NCBI GenBank assembly: GCA_030789695.1
Contig: CM061138.1
Span: forward strand, 13,526,214-13,590,213
Direction: 5' to 3'
Length of the DNA stretch: 64,000 nt
Source: Scilla litardierei
Lineage: Eukaryota > Streptophyta > Magnoliopsida > Asparagales > Asparagaceae
The translations under genes and the position numbers were made by a program. Position 1 is the first letter of the stretch. Every line of letters begins with the position of its first letter. The notes below the pieces were generated by a model that was not told the DNA's origin, searched no databases, and worked only from the letters and a program-made list of their open reading frames with translations. Positions 32,074 to 45,961 of this stretch are shown one piece after another.

Positions 32074-32620
32074 GTTTTGGCGGCCCACGCAGGTCCATGC
32101 AAAATACCTCGTGAACAGTATAGTGAAACCAGGATGTGTCATATATGATACTCGACTAAGCTGACATTTCTCTATGAATGCAGGTTTGACACTCGAAAGA
32201 TGGTCGGGAACACTTCGAAGAGCCCCAATGGAGCTGACCTGTCTGGCCTTAATAAAAGCCATTAACAAAACCTAAATTTTGATAGGCTTAATTAGTTATT
32301 AATAAAAATCTTTTGTATCGGTGGCACTCGTATGAATGATAATCTTCCTTCAATGGACCATGATACCGGTCAATGTGCTTGGCTAAAGTCTGTGGATCGA
32401 CCTGGCTAGACTGGGCATAAGTGATCCTAGCTTAGTCACTTCCCTGACCGTGTCCGCTGGACCGCAAGGACGTGAATCACGATTATGTAACGCCATCGAT
32501 CTTCATCACTATCACCCTTCTTTTAGCTTGACGACCTTTCGATTGACCTTCTTAGAATCTTTCTACGCTTGAACTTTGGCTACGGAGAGTAGCGTTCGAA
32601 TTTTCGACCATCAGAAGTTC

Positions 32621-33288
32621 GAGTTCCACAACGGAAGCGACCACCATCATCTGCTCAGCAACGTCAACTACTCCCTCCTCAGCAGCAAGTGTACCAGCAG
32701 ACTCCACGACAGGCGCCCCAGAGACGCCAAGCTTATACCATGACAGTGGAAGAAGCCGAAGCTACGAGCCAAGTAATCATAGGTATGAGATTTTTCACTA
32801 AGCTACATACTCTAATATTTAGAAATCGTAAGCTTAGACTTGATTCTCCTCACGGTAGGTACCGTCTTAATAGCCGGTAAACCTGCCCTCACACTGTTCG
32901 ACTCAGGAGCTACACATTGCTTCTTGGCCAGTCGTTTCGTTCAAACACATGCCATCACTGTTGAACCTCTGACTCCCGTTTGAATGTCGAGACCGCTGGC
33001 GGTTCCCTACCGGTAACCAGCGGATGCCTCTAATGGTCCGTTGTGATTTGTAGATGAGATCTCGTTGCCAACTTCATGGTGATAAAGATGCCGACTTCCG
33101 ATGTTGTCTTTGGAATGGACTGGTTGAGATCATTTCATGCCACCATTGACTGTCGTCAAAGGATGGTAGAAATCGATATACCCAATCATCCAAAGTTCGT
33201 GTTCCTCAGCAAAAGCCGATCAGAAGGACCAGTGAAATATCGAGTCAGACCCGACCTGTATGTTGTTGCGTTGTTACATCCTTCATAA
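32621..33288 (+). pseudogene. gag C-terminus and retropepsin remnant of GyA, copy B
   Basis: Same content as copy A: linker YTMTVEEAEATSQVII, intron-like 32783-32858, LFDSGATHCF and DVVFGMDWL motifs. An extra in-frame TGA (CCCGTTTGA, near 32980) is present where copy A has GGA. Confidence 0.85.
32783..32858 (+). other. GT-AG intron-like interruption in GyA, copy B
   Basis: Same 76 bases and borders as 6661-6736, so it predates the segmental duplication. Confidence 0.65.
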
Positions 33289-33723
33289 ACTCGCATTTCT
33301 TTTCTAACCCCCACTTTCGTCTTGTACCCAATTTTCCATGTGTTTGTATCCTTTTCCCACCTACCACCTCCTCCGCAATGACGGGCCTACACGATGATCG
33401 CAGAAAATGTCGAATCTATCGACCAGGTGATTGGAGGTATGAATTATTGCTTTTGATATTATACTCGTTCATTTGCAATCAGTATATCATCGTAGATATT
33501 ATAATAGCTATTGTGGTGTCAATAGTATGTATTCGTACATGACATCATCTCTTGTTTTCTTGATGTTGTGATGTCGCATTATATTTCATGTTATTTACAA
33601 CCTGATTTACTAGATCATTATCTTTTCAATCATTTATTTGCTTGAGCTTCTTAATAACATCAATTATTTTCAAAAGAGATTTTTTTAAATTCCGAGGACG
33701 GAATTATTTTAAGGAGGGTAGGA

Positions 33724-34534
33724 TGTAACGGCCTGTATTTTTCAAACACTTCAAATACGTATTTAACGTATTTTTATTCTAAATCTTCTTTATAATGGTT
33801 AGTTAGGAGTTGTATATCAAAACTGATTTCAAAAATTCTTTTAAAAATATTTTAGAGCCTAGACTTATTATATTGTATTTTAGCACTTTCAGATTTCCTC
33901 AAATGCCCAAAACATTTCTGTTAAAATTCATCTCCCAAAATTACCGTTTTGCCTCGATGAATTTATTTTCTATTCAAACGTATTCAAAACGTTTTCAAAC
34001 TTCTACAGTAACATCCTATTATCATTTAGGGCTTCCCACATTAATTTCGTAATTTTCAGACATCATTTCAGCATAGAACCCGCAAACCCGCTTTCTAAAT
34101 GTTTTGGCCTAAAACTAGTATTTCCGTAGCTCAAATCCCAGAACGGATCTTGTATTCGCGATCCTCGCGTCGACACGATCCCGTGGGTATGTTTTCGTAA
34201 TTTTTCGGAGTCGTTTGTAAAAACGTGCCTGTATTTCACCGTTTTACTATTTACCTTTCACTAATGACTTTCACCCTAACTAATTACTGTTATCTAGTTA
34301 CTTTTACCCCCCTAATTATTTTCCTAACTGCCTACTTTAACCCACCTCCTTTTGTTAGGTCAGATCCGACACTCAACCAACCAGTTTAAATATTTTTATT
34401 TCTATAAATTTTATTGCTACCTATTTATCTATCCTATATAATGAACCCCCCAAGCTCTATGAAAACGCACAGCATTTCTCTCATTCGAAAGCAATAAAAC
34501 CCATTCCCCCCCCCCCCACAGGCACACAGCCTCT

Positions 34535-34589
<55 letters not shown>

Positions 34590-36794
34590 CCCCTCCCTGC
34601 TCCTCGGAGCTCCGGCGACCCCCGACGGCATCACGGCGAACCCACCGCCCGGAGCACCACCCATCGCCTACCCCCCGCTTCACCCTCGCTCAACCCAACG
34701 GCGGACACCCCCGAGCGCCTCGCCTGCTCGCCGTGCCCCGTCGACGCCGAAGAAGCCCTGTGCCTCCTCTCCCCTGTTTCTCCCCGTCTCCCCTGCTCCT
34801 CTCCGACGATGCTACGCCTGAGCCCACTCGAGATCCCGACATCGAAGTCGCCCGACCACCGCCCACCTCCGGCTTCGCCCGACAGCACAGACCCCCCGCA
34901 GTCGACGTCTACACCGCCGCCGCCACGGCAGCCCGAAGCCCCGACGCCGCTGCCCGACAGCAGCCCGCCTCCGCCTCGCCGAGCGCCCGGAGCCGTCCGA
35001 CATCGCCCCCGCTCCGCCGCCGTTCCGTCCCTCCCGCCGCCGCTACCGACGTCGAGCCCAGCCCCCCTCTGACGGGTAAGCGTCGGATGCGTGCGAAAGT
35101 TTGTCGATGGCAAACTTGTAAATACGAGATTATCTCGTATTTTCGTAATTTTAAATAATTATTAATAGGGTTTAATGGTTATAAATCCATAAGTAATTTT
35201 ACAGGGGCCAGAAAAATATGAGGCAAGCTCTGAAAAATCAGAAACATCATTTCGGATCCAATGGCGCTGGTCTCACCTCAACCAGACGCCTACTTTTTCC
35301 AGAATGATTTTCCGAACCTAAAGATTAAATACGTATAAATCTTTCTAAAAATCGTAACTCGTTGTTTTCACTCACAATAATATGTGATAAAATTATATGT
35401 GAAAGTAAACTTCGAGACGGTCATTTTGACTGTTCATTCGAGTAATTCCGACTAGGATTGCTCCCGGAACAATTTACGGAAGATACGCGTCACTTAAATA
35501 ATTTGGGTTTTAAAGCTAGTTTTGAGTTTCTAAAAATTATAAAAATTACTATAGACTTCAGAAAAATATTCTATCTTGCAGTAAAACTATTTTTATCATA
35601 TATAGCCTATATAAAAATTTGGCACGCTTTTCATCACCGTTTTAAGCAGACTTAAAAATCAAAACGACCTATTAATTAGATATTATTTAGCGTAGCGATT
35701 AGCTGATATTTCCTTGTGTTTGCAGGTACCAATCCTCACGCTCTAACTCCATCCTCGTCTTGCTACGACGAACCCGATAGAGTAAGTCACAGTAAATTCT
35801 ACCCTTAGAAATATAGATAGTGTACTCGTATGAACATAGGACTTGACACCTAGTCTCGGAACAGTTATTGACCTGAACAGATTATTGGCATGCTTGACAG
35901 AAAGATTGTAACTGGAAATGTGAGAATGGTAAATGACTCGTAAAAATTGCAAAGAACGGTAACCTGCACAGACATTGGGTTTTGGGGTAACTTATAATAG
36001 CGAGGGTGCGGGAGCGACTAGTCCAGCCTTTATTGTCACCGTGCGGGTTCTAGCAACCCATCATAGTAGCCGGTGACAACCATCACAGATCACAGATTAT
36101 TGCATAGTATTCATAGTATTCATAGCATAGTTCGCCCGGGTAGCACCCGTGGTAAGAGGTGGCCTCTTGGTTGCTCATTGCACCCCGCATTATAAGTCAC
36201 GGACTAGGCTAGACACAATTACTCTCCCTATTGCTATTGTCATTGCTATCGTCATGGTTATTGCTATTGTTATTGCTCGGTCACCTTTACTTTACGTGAC
36301 ACCCTTGCATGCTTGACAGGTGTACTTTACTTAACGCACTTGCATGCTTGTCTGTCCCTGCTTTACTTTCCGCACTTGTTTACTATAGACTGCTCCATAT
36401 TTGTGCACTCCTCTTTTTCTATCGCTAGAATTGTTGTGACTTACCTTCGGTTCCATTTATGGCACCGGCAGACGAAGACATGATCGAGGAGACTGCCCCA
36501 GAGTTTGTGGAGCCTACATTGACCCAGAGGCGGCAGAGTTTTAGTTACTTTTCTGTTGGTGTGTGTGTTGTACAGTGTATTTCCTTTTTCGCATTTCCTT
36601 TCAGTACTTCCTTCATGTATTTGTGAGAGAGAGTGCTGGTTGTTGTACTTTAATTTGGACTGTAATAACGTCTGTACGCTGGTTTGAGTATTGTGATACA
36701 TCTCTGAGTTGTGGCTATGCTGATTTCACTGGTAAACTGCGGAACCTGCGAATAAACCAAATAAGTAACGGGCCACCGAGAGCGGGTCGTTACA
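33724..36794 (+). repeat. GyA 3' LTR, copy B
   Basis: 3071 bp. (CT)n at 34531-34585 is interrupted by one extra C. It lacks the 12-13-bp local duplication seen near 8880 in copy A. Confidence 0.92.
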
Positions 36795-36799
36795 AACAC

Positions 36800-37592
36800 A
36801 CCGTGATGCTCTCACCGAGTTGAGGCTGCAAGTTCAAGCTCCACCGATATGTAGCTCTGCAAGGTAAATCAGATGGGAGAGTTTGTATCATGGTGAGGGT
36901 TCAATGAAACAAAGAAAAAAACTATATAGTTGAACTCACCTCCAGCAATACCCTCCAGCAATGCGGCTGAGGAGTCGAGCAGATGAGTGTGAGGAGCGAT
37001 GCTCTGTTTCTTTGCATGAGGTTGATGTTGAGGGCTAGCTAGGAGGTTGAAGATGAGGGTTGTTTCTTTGCGTGGAGTAATTGAGAAACCCAGGTTGAAG
37101 ATGAGGGCTGATGTGATCAAATAATTTCCCTCCCCCTAATTCCCTCCAAAACATCCCTCCTAAAATCCAACCGTGAGATATTCATTTAACAGTTAGTTTC
37201 TAATGCAGTCAAAATTTCATTCAAATTTTCTCTCATTGATGTGATCAATTGATTTGATCAAATCTCTAATTTCCCTCCCCCCTCATTCCCTCCAAACCTT
37301 CCCTCCAAAAATCCCAACGTGAGGAATTCATTTCTAAGTCATTCAAATTTTCAGTCAAATTTTCTCTATGGGTTACAAATTTCATTAAAATTTCATTTAC
37401 AAAATTTCAAACTTCAAAATAATCCTAGTCATCGGCATCTTATGCTAGTCATAAGTCCTTATCCTAGTCACTTGTCCTAGTAGGACAAAATTCAAAATAT
37501 GTCATGAAATGTATAATAGATATAGATATTTGTGTGTTCGATTTACATCAACATCAGTTATTGTATAGGCTTCTCAATAGCTACAACTAATA
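36800..37592. repeat. 3' flank of thaumatin-like gene, copy B
   Basis: Equivalent of 10682-11475, with the same two diverged direct repeats and the 17-bp near-palindrome. No gene. Confidence 0.6.
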
Positions 37593-37864
37593 TTATTTTG
37601 CCGACGGGCATACAACCATGTAGAAGCTAGCACCTTGGCATGAAAGCACCCAAGCGTCATACTTCCAAGTATGAGCAGAAGGGCAAGCTGTCTTGAACAA
37701 TCCAGCCGATGCTGAAGGCTGGCACCTGTCCCGCCCGCCGTACTCTCCGTCGCAACAATCCTTAGCATCTCCAGATGCATCACAGTCGCTCTGGCATCCG
37801 ATAACGGTCCCATCCGGCCCCTTCACCTGTAAGTGAACGGGGCAGAGCTTGTTGATGTCTTCCG
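37593..37864 (-). pseudogene. Thaumatin-like protein, 3' part of exon 2, copy B
   Basis: Same as 11476-11747 with few changes (one codon differs near 37771). Interrupted at the same TTCCG (37860-37864). All cysteines of this part and the stop codon are kept. Confidence 0.9.
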
Positions 37865-39304
37865 TGTAGAAACTCAAGATCTAGATTAATCATTAAGCAA
37901 GACCATGCAAATAATAATCTAGATGTATAACATGCGGAATCTTAAATCATTGACCTACTCGGATTTAGCGGAAGCGTACCTGAGTCCATCGCTAATAATC
38001 TGAAAGATCCTGACGATAGCACAGCGGGCGATCTTCCAGAATAGCACGAATCAACCGTTTGGAGAATCCCTTTAGACTTCTCCCGGTTTCTCTCCTAGCG
38101 ACGGGACGTAGAAAAGACGGCTCAACTTTGTTCGCGTATTCCGGGGACCATGACCGCTAATATTTATAGGCTAGCCTCCATAGCCCTAGGGTTTCCAACT
38201 CGGCCCATCAACGAGTTGAAGCCCAATAGTATCTACACATAAAGGCCCCACAACCTGTTTAACTCATTTAGCCCATTTAATTAATTAAAACCAGATCACT
38301 AATATATTGGGCTTAATATGACAGCGTAGCACTTATATAATTATTCACCGCATATTAGCCCAACGTTGGATTAAGATCCAACTTGTTGGATAAGTTCCAA
38401 CAATCTCCCACTTGGGCTATATGCTTAAACTTTATAATTATATTTCATAGTGTATACAACCAAATAAGATCTTAACTTACTGTCATTTCTTTAATGAGTT
38501 AAGAACAATCCGGTCCATCAATTATATTAGCAAGGGATCAAAGAGATCTTCGCCGCAGCAATTGCAGCTCGACCCATCAGTGGTCACCGTGCTAATACAA
38601 AAGAATGACATGGATTATGAAGTGGATGTGTAGCGTGGAAATTACATGTAATGTGATCTAACATGTCTATTTCCAACTGATCCTCCTTAACCTTAGTGAG
38701 ATCATAAACAAAACAAAAACGGAGTGAAACCGAACTGAAACCAAAAACTTTATTTCTGATCAGAAAATAACCTCAAGCTTAAGCTGGAGACTTAATTTTG
38801 TCTATCATATGAGCACCCAAAAGAACAAACTCCCACAAAACTGAATGGTCTTAGTGAAATGACATCCAAATGAGTAGCTAGCTCATAAAACCTTTTGGAT
38901 GACATTTCCTTATTATAACGGATCCGTAATTACATGGTTTGTTCCGATGTGCTCATTAGACAATTATACACTCCTATTAATCAACAATCTATGAACTTGA
39001 TCTCTGAATATCTAAACTTTGTCGAGTTCCTGTTGTTGCTTAAATATAAAACTGCAGACTTCATTGTCACTAAATAAACTGTGTGGTGTCTCAACACCAT
39101 CCCTAATTTGCAGCATAGTGACAAAATATGCAGATATATTTCATGATTTGGATGTCACATAATATGATATGAAATCTAAAGCCATGTTAGAAGAGACTAT
39201 ATAAAGGGACCATTTAGATCTCTTTTAGTAGATGGCACCTAACATAGATTTTCATACATTCTTTGCATCCAATAAATGATCAGAGTCAGTATACCAAAAT
39301 GATC

Positions 39305-40658
39305 TCAAACTCTTTTGACTACTGATCCTTGAACATGTAATACTTTTGTTCTCCATAAATACCATAAGACACATTTGGCTGCTGTCAAATGGTCAACTCC
39401 TGAACTTAACAATCTGCCCAACACACCTGTAATATATGCAATAACCAAATGCATATAAAACTGAACATAATTTAGACTCCCTATTGGTGAGATATAGGAA
39501 ATCTTCTGAAGATTATTCTCAGGGCAATTATTGAGACTAAACTTGTCTCCCACAGAATTTAGCATTCATTACCACATAGATATTATATAAATTACATGCT
39601 CCCACAGAACTTAGATAACATCATTAAATATCATCTCAAAACCGAACGAGGTGATCACTTAATGAAATTTAATGTATCAGTAACGATATTGAAATGCTAT
39701 ACTAATGCCATTATAAACCTTATAGAGTCTTTCATGAAAAGCCCAATAGAAAGTCTCTTTACACATTAATGCATTCTTTTCCGTATAAAGTCTTTGAGTG
39801 ATACGCTTTAAATATTTTCTTAATACCCTTTTGAATTCCCTTTTGATTGTAAAAGACTATTTACAATCAATAGGTTTCAAAACCTTATGGCAATGAGAAA
39901 AGATTTTAAGTATCATTAAAAGACTTTCTTAATTAATGCATTAATCCATTTTAGAGATGTAGAACTTTTATGACTTGATGTAAGTCGAACTTCCATCATC
40001 CTAATGTCAACAGTGAGTTTGTCATCTCTTCAATGGATTTCCTGAATGGCAATTAGTGCTTTGAGAGTGCTAGAGTTTGTCCTTATGAACAATTTCCCAA
40101 GTAGGAGGAATTGCAACATTATCTTGAATTTATTGTGTCTTGAACAATGTCAGGAATACCATCCCGAACAATGCCAACAACACCTGTGTGGATATAATCC
40201 TCTTCAAGAGTAATGTCACTAACTAAATTTCCCCCCTCAAACTCAGCATCCTCAAATAGGTGTGCATTTCCTAATTCGTTAATTAACTTAATAGTGGGAT
40301 TATGTAAAATCATACAAAAATAATATCAACTTTAAAACTATTCAACAAAATTAGAAAATCATTAGCATTATGTCCTATTACTTTATTAGGCTTATAAAGC
40401 CTTACTTTAGTTGGACATATCCAAACATGCAATTGATTTATTTGTTGAAACTTTATTAAGGATATAAGCTGCAATCAAAATATAACTGAATTTTAAACTG
40501 TTAATTCTTTCATTACAACACATGTACTTAAACTGCAGGAATCTTAGAAATAAAGCAACATTTCCAAATAAATGAAGATTATAATGATCTTTTAAAGAAC
40601 TAGAATAAACTAATTTTGAATTAAGAGACAACCAACTTTTCCATTCAAAATTGAACAC
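39305..40658 (-). pseudogene. CopA pol remnants, copy B
   Basis: The same three fragments as in copy A: integrase end 40407-40658, linker 40119-40313, RT/RNase H 39305-39565. Confidence 0.75.
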
Positions 40659-40963
40659 TTATAACCAAATTTGTTCAAAATAGAAATGGAAATCCAAATT
40701 CCGTTAAAAACGGTACATAATAGTCTCATAAAATTCAAATACAATCTAGCATTTAAAAGAAATAATCTAAATTTAATTTGCTTCTACTTGAACCATCTTG
40801 CCATTGCCCATATCGATGTATCTTTCACCATCATTTGGCTCTTGGCATCTTAGGCAATCCTGCATAGACACAATGATGTGAATGGTTATACCAAATCTTT
40901 CCATCACGTGCCTATAAGTACCAAAGGTTGCATGAAAAGATATTAACTTAGAATCAAACCGAA

Positions 40964-41777
40964 TTAAAGAAACATACCCTTTTTAGCACGCCAAGCGTGA
41001 TAATTTGAGCAATTCTTCTTTACATGCCCTTCAGCTCCACAGAAGAAACAACCATGACCTTCTGAACTTTTCAGTTCCCTTTGTTGTTTCTTTTGAGAAG
41101 CTGTATCTGCAGCTTCAGTATCCTTCTTCCTTTTGTTGAAGGTGGATGGCAAAAGAGGGCTTTCTGTCATTTCTTGCTCAAGCCTTTCATCTTCCTTTAC
41201 ACAGTTTGAGATGAGCTCATCCAGAGACCAAGTCTCATCCTTCAGATTGTAGCTCATCTTAAACTGGTCAAACTGAGATGGAAGAGATATCATAACAAAA
41301 TGCACTAGCAGAGCCTCAGAGAGGTCTAGCTCAAGTGCTTTCAACCTTGAAGCAATATCAGACATCTTCATTATATGCTCTCTGATGTTTCCTTTACCTT
41401 CATATTTCATTGAAGATAGGTTTGTCAAGAATGTATTAATTTCACCCTTTTCATTCTCGACAAACTTCTTTTCAAGCTCAATAAGGAACCATTTAGCTGT
41501 GGAAATTTTCTCTGAAAGAGAACCCCTGAGATATTCTGGAATGACATTCTTTATAAGCATTAGGCTCATGCGATTTGATCTCTTCCACTCCTCCATCTCC
41601 CTCTGTTCAACAGAGGTACTCTCATCAGTGAGTGGTGGAGGACAATGAGTCCTTAATGCCAGATCAAGATCCATGACTCCGAGGATTATCAAAAGATTCT
41701 CCTTCCATGCCTTGAAGTTAGTGCCATTAAGGACTGGAATTGATTTTAGGTTGGCAGAAAAATTTTCAGGAAAATTA
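40964..41777 (-). pseudogene. CopA gag, copy B
   Basis: The 242-codon frame from the ATG at 41692 is intact, with zinc knuckle CFFCGAEGHVKKNC. It differs from copy A by one residue (LKALELD against LKVLELD). Upstream similarity and the TTTTCAG acceptor-like site are conserved. Confidence 0.85.
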
Positions 41778-41781
41778 GCTG

Positions 41782-43700
41782 AAAAGAGAACAAGAAAACA
41801 ATTTATAACATGTTCATATGAGTATTAAATACAACAACAAATTCAAATGAATGCTATTTTCCCATCTCAAGACATCCCCCACTAGTCCAATATTTATCTT
41901 TGGATAATCTATTGACTAGTCACTGACATCTTGTTGTAGCAATCAGACAATGACAATAATAACATGCCAAAAATAAAACTTCCTTTGGGCCGAATTAAAT
42001 TTGCATGCATTGAACTCACTAATCATCACCTTGTCTATTGCCACATGTGCGCATGAAATGGTAGAGAATGGTAATCTTCCTTTGGGCCGATTTAGCATTC
42101 TTACGCAAATCACGGGCACATTAGATTCTTTTTATATTCATGAAATGAAATAATGCGAATCAACAGAGCCCACTTTGGCGAGGTGATGATCGCACGAAAT
42201 CATTTCAAAAAATATATACCTTTGCAGAATTTGAATCTAAGTCTCAATTTAATACATGAATATACTTTAAGTGGAGATATTCAAGTCCACTTTTCTTCAA
42301 AATCTAATTTAAGGCAACCAATTTTCATACAAAAGTATGTATTCAACTTGTTATATTTCGAGATTAGAACTGATCTTCACAAGAAAACCCACTTTGGTGA
42401 GTTGAGGATATAATCATTCTATATTCGAAATATATAATTTATTGTGCCAAAAATTTAAATTGAAACTAAACCGAATTTAACAAAAAATGATTACACCAAG
42501 TGGAAATATATATAAGAACATTTTATTCCACTTTTCTAATCATTTATATTGAGTTAAATAAAATCCATAACTTCAACACAAATTTTCTTCTTCAGAAAGA
42601 GGTATATAGGTATACTAATGTGTATATGAACATACATTGTAAAGTTATATATATAAATATACACCCTATCCCATTTTAGATATAACTTTAAATGTGTCAA
42701 AATTCCTTAAGGCCATTTGCTTGATGGTTGGTGCACAAAAAAATTCTTTAAGGCCTTTTAAACTGATTCTTGAGGAGAAATATGGTTAAACCCTTTATTT
42801 GCTCCTGAAGAAAACACTTGAATTTTGTGTTTTAATTTAAATCTAATTTTAGGCAAACTGAATTTTCATACCAACGTATGGAGTCAACTTGTTATATATC
42901 GAAGTATATATATATGGTTTTAAGCCTTAAACTTAGAATTTAAATTTATTTTGCACATTTAACACAAAATTTTATCTTTGAGGAGGAATATATAAAAGTC
43001 TTATTTCCTCCTTCAATCCAAATTAAATTCAATTTTGGACAACCAATCATACGATAGTATGTATTTTACCGTTTATGTTACGAAATAATAATAATTTAAC
43101 AGTAAAGCCCACTTTGGTGGGATCCCATAATAATTAAAATTATTTTGAAACATATAATCTAATGTGCCCAAAAATTGAATTCAAATGAAACTGAACTTAA
43201 ATGTAAATATACAGGAAAGCCTTTTATTTACTCTTTCGATCCGTTTAAAATTCATCCAGGCAACTGATCATACTGAGTATGTATTCTAATCCGTTTACAT
43301 TCTGAAATAATAACAATTTTTATAGTAAAACCCACTTTGGTGGAATTTTACAAAAAATTGGAATTATTTCAAAAAAAATGTATATATGACTGAATTTTGC
43401 CTAAAGAATTAAAATTGGAATGAACTTAAATTTAACACACAAAATTGGGTCTACAGGAAATATATATACACAACCATTTATTTCCTCCCTTTTAATGAAT
43501 TTAAATTCAAGATTTTTTAGGCACCAAATTTACATACAAAGTATGTCCGTAACTTTTTATATATCGAAATAAGAGTAATCGCCACGATAAAGCCCACTTT
43601 GGTGGGGATTTGATTTAATTACAATCATTTCGATATATATATGATGAAGCGTGCCAAAAATTGAATTTAAAATTCAAACTGAATTTTAACAAAAATTTAT
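41782..43700 (-). repeat. CopA leader double-hairpin modules, copy B
   Basis: Same modules as 15665-17580. Here the module near 43108 has the full CCCACTTTGGTGGG hairpin, where copy A has CACAC, a stem-breaking change. Confidence 0.75.
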
Positions 43701-43709
43701 ACTTTAGGG

Positions 43710-43759
<50 letters not shown>

Positions 43760-43999
43760 ACTTATTTCCCCTTTCATTAGTGTTAAAATAAATCCAAAAC
43801 AACCCCAAATTTGTGTCCAAATGACCCAAAAATTGGGTCCAAAATTAGCCATGTGCCCAAAAAAATTGTTTTGCAATAAGCCCAAAAGAAGGCTAAAAAC
43901 TGTTTTGCAATAATAGGCCCAAAAACACCCAAACAAGTCCCAAAACAGGCCCAGCCCAATCCTCCCCCCAAAAAAGTCTTTTTTTAGGGTTAGGGTTTT

Positions 44000-44660
44000 C
44001 TGATTGGGGGGGCGGCGGCCGCCGCCGCCCCCCCCATCTTTGCTGTCGGGCGCCTGCAGGGGGGGCCGGCGCCCGTTTCTCCGGCTGGGGGCGGCTGGGC
44101 GCCGCCCCCCCCCCCCCCCCCCCTCAAGGTGCGACGGGGGCGGCAGGGATGCCGCCCCCTTGCAGATCCACGGCAGGCCCCTGATGGGGCCTGCTCTATT
44201 CCGTCGGGGGCGGCTGGGCCATCGCCCCCCCTGCGATCCCAACGGGGGCGGCGGAGGCCGCCCCCTCTGATGCTGAGGGGGGCGGCTTCCGCCGCCCCCT
44301 CTGATTCCGATGGGGGCGGCGGAAGCCGCCCCCTCCGACGCTGACGGGGGCGGCTTCGACCGCCCCCCGCTGATCTCGACGAGGGCGGCGGAAGCCGCCC
44401 CCCTTTGTCGCCGACGGGGGCGGATTCCGCCGCCCCCTTCTGATCTCGACGGGGGCGGCGGAAGCCGTCGCCCTCGTCGCCGACGGGGGCGGATTCCGTC
44501 GCCCCCCTCCGTTCCCCTTTTGCGATTCATCCTACAGGGGCGGCTTTGCTGCCCCTTTCTTGTTCTGTGTCGACGCCGACGTGGCCGGCGCCGATCTTCC
44601 GATGGTGGCGGCCCTGCCGCCCCTCTTTTGCTGTGTCGGGCGGCGGCCGGCGGGCCGCCC
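44000..44660. repeat. GC-rich hairpin array in CopA leader, copy B
   Basis: Equivalent of 17908-18565 with small differences in C-run length and single bases; the perfect GGGGGCGGC/GCCGCCCCC hairpins are kept. Confidence 0.85.
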
Positions 44661-45413
44661 CCGATCTAGGGTTTGATAAAAAAACAATTTTTTTAAACAG
44701 GAAAAATCAATCAAAAAACCCCAATTTTCATAGATATGAAACTTATAACTGATAAAAATCTAATTTTTATCAGATCCGAAACTTAAGACAGATTAAAAAT
44801 CTGATTTTTTTTAATCAGATCTACTACGAGCAGTCAAAAAATTTAAGATCCAAGCATGGTGGCTCCGATACCACTTGTAGAAACTCAAGATCTAGATTAA
44901 TCATTAAGCAAGACCATGCAAATAATAATCTAGATGTATAACATGCGGAATCTTAAATCATTGACCTACTCGGATTTAGCGGAAGCGTACCTGAGTCCAT
45001 CGCTAATAATCTGAAAGATCCTGACGATAGCACAGCGGACGATCTTCCAGAATAGCACGAATCAACCGTTTGGAGAATCCCTTTAGACTTCTCCCGGTTT
45101 CTCTCCTAGCGACGGGACGTAGAAAAGACAGCTCAACTTTGTTCGCGTATTCCAGGGACCATGACCGCTAATATTTATAGGCTAGCCTCCATAGCCCTAG
45201 GGTTTCCAACTCGGCCCATCAACGAGTTGAAGCCCAATAGTATCTACACATAAAGGCCCCACAACCTGTTTAACTCATTTAGCCCATTTAATTAATTAAA
45301 ACCAGATCACTAATATATTAGGCTTAATATGACAGCGTAGCACTTATATAATTATTCACCGCATATTAGCCCAACGTTGGATTAAGATCCAACTTGTTGG
45401 ATAAGTTCCAACA

Positions 45414-45811
45414 TTCCGCACAACCGGCCGGCTGGCACGACGCGGGCCCGTGCTCGGGGCGCACCATGACCGGCACATTGAACCCGTGCTGCAGGCTGAC
45501 GCCGTAGTCTAGGGACAGGTTGCCGGACCGGCTCGCGACCTCGAGGGCCGTGAAGGGAGGATCTGGCGGCCGGCCTTGGCACGACTCGGTGCCCGAGTCG
45601 CAGTTTCCGGTCAGGCACGAGAATTTGCCCGTGCCGTCGGTGGCGCCGTGGGTGCGGAACCAGAGCCGGCCGCGCCAGTCGTCGTCGGCATTGATGATGA
45701 GGATCTCGTCCGGCGGCACCTCAAAGATGATTAGGTCCATGGACGGGACCGTGTCGATCCACACCGAGTGCTGGCAACTGTTGTCGACTGTGTACTGCCT
45801 CGAATACGCAC
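45414..45811 (-). pseudogene. Thaumatin-like protein, 5' part of exon 2, copy B
   Basis: Predicted protein identical to copy A in this part, including RTHG in place of the usual cysteine motif. Frame open to the CopA insertion. Confidence 0.9.
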
Positions 45812-45894
45812 CTAGTATTACATGTTCATACACTTGCGTAGTTAAGACGCATATTTACAAGTACATAAAACAATTTGAGAGTATGTATACTGAC

Positions 45895-45961
45895 CGTCCA
45901 CGACGAAGAGAAGCAGAAGCAAGATGACAGTGGCTCTTCTTCTTAGCGAGATTGCCGCCAT
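45895..45961 (-). pseudogene. Thaumatin-like protein, exon 1, copy B
   Basis: ATG at 45961, signal peptide as in copy A, donor ACG|GTCAGT, 83-bp intron 45812-45894. TATA and CCAAT boxes upstream are unchanged. Confidence 0.8.

Larger units (their letters stand above)
28992..36799 (+). mobile_element. GyA large-LTR gypsy-type element, copy B, with TSDs
   Basis: The element is 28997-36794 (7798 bp). 5' LTR 28997-32073 (3077 bp), 3' LTR 33724-36794 (3071 bp), AACAC duplications at 28992-28996 and 36795-36799, candidate PBS from 32077, PPT 33711-33723. The structure is as in copy A. Confidence 0.93.
37865..45413 (-). mobile_element. Ty1/copia element CopA, copy B
   Basis: 7549 bp. LTRs 37865-38402 and 44876-45413 (538 bp each), TTCCG duplications at 37860-37864 and 45414-45418. 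Same insertion point and decay as copy A, so the insertion was duplicated rather than repeated. LTR-private changes in this copy are CCAGGG and ATTAGG in the right LTR. Confidence 0.95.
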
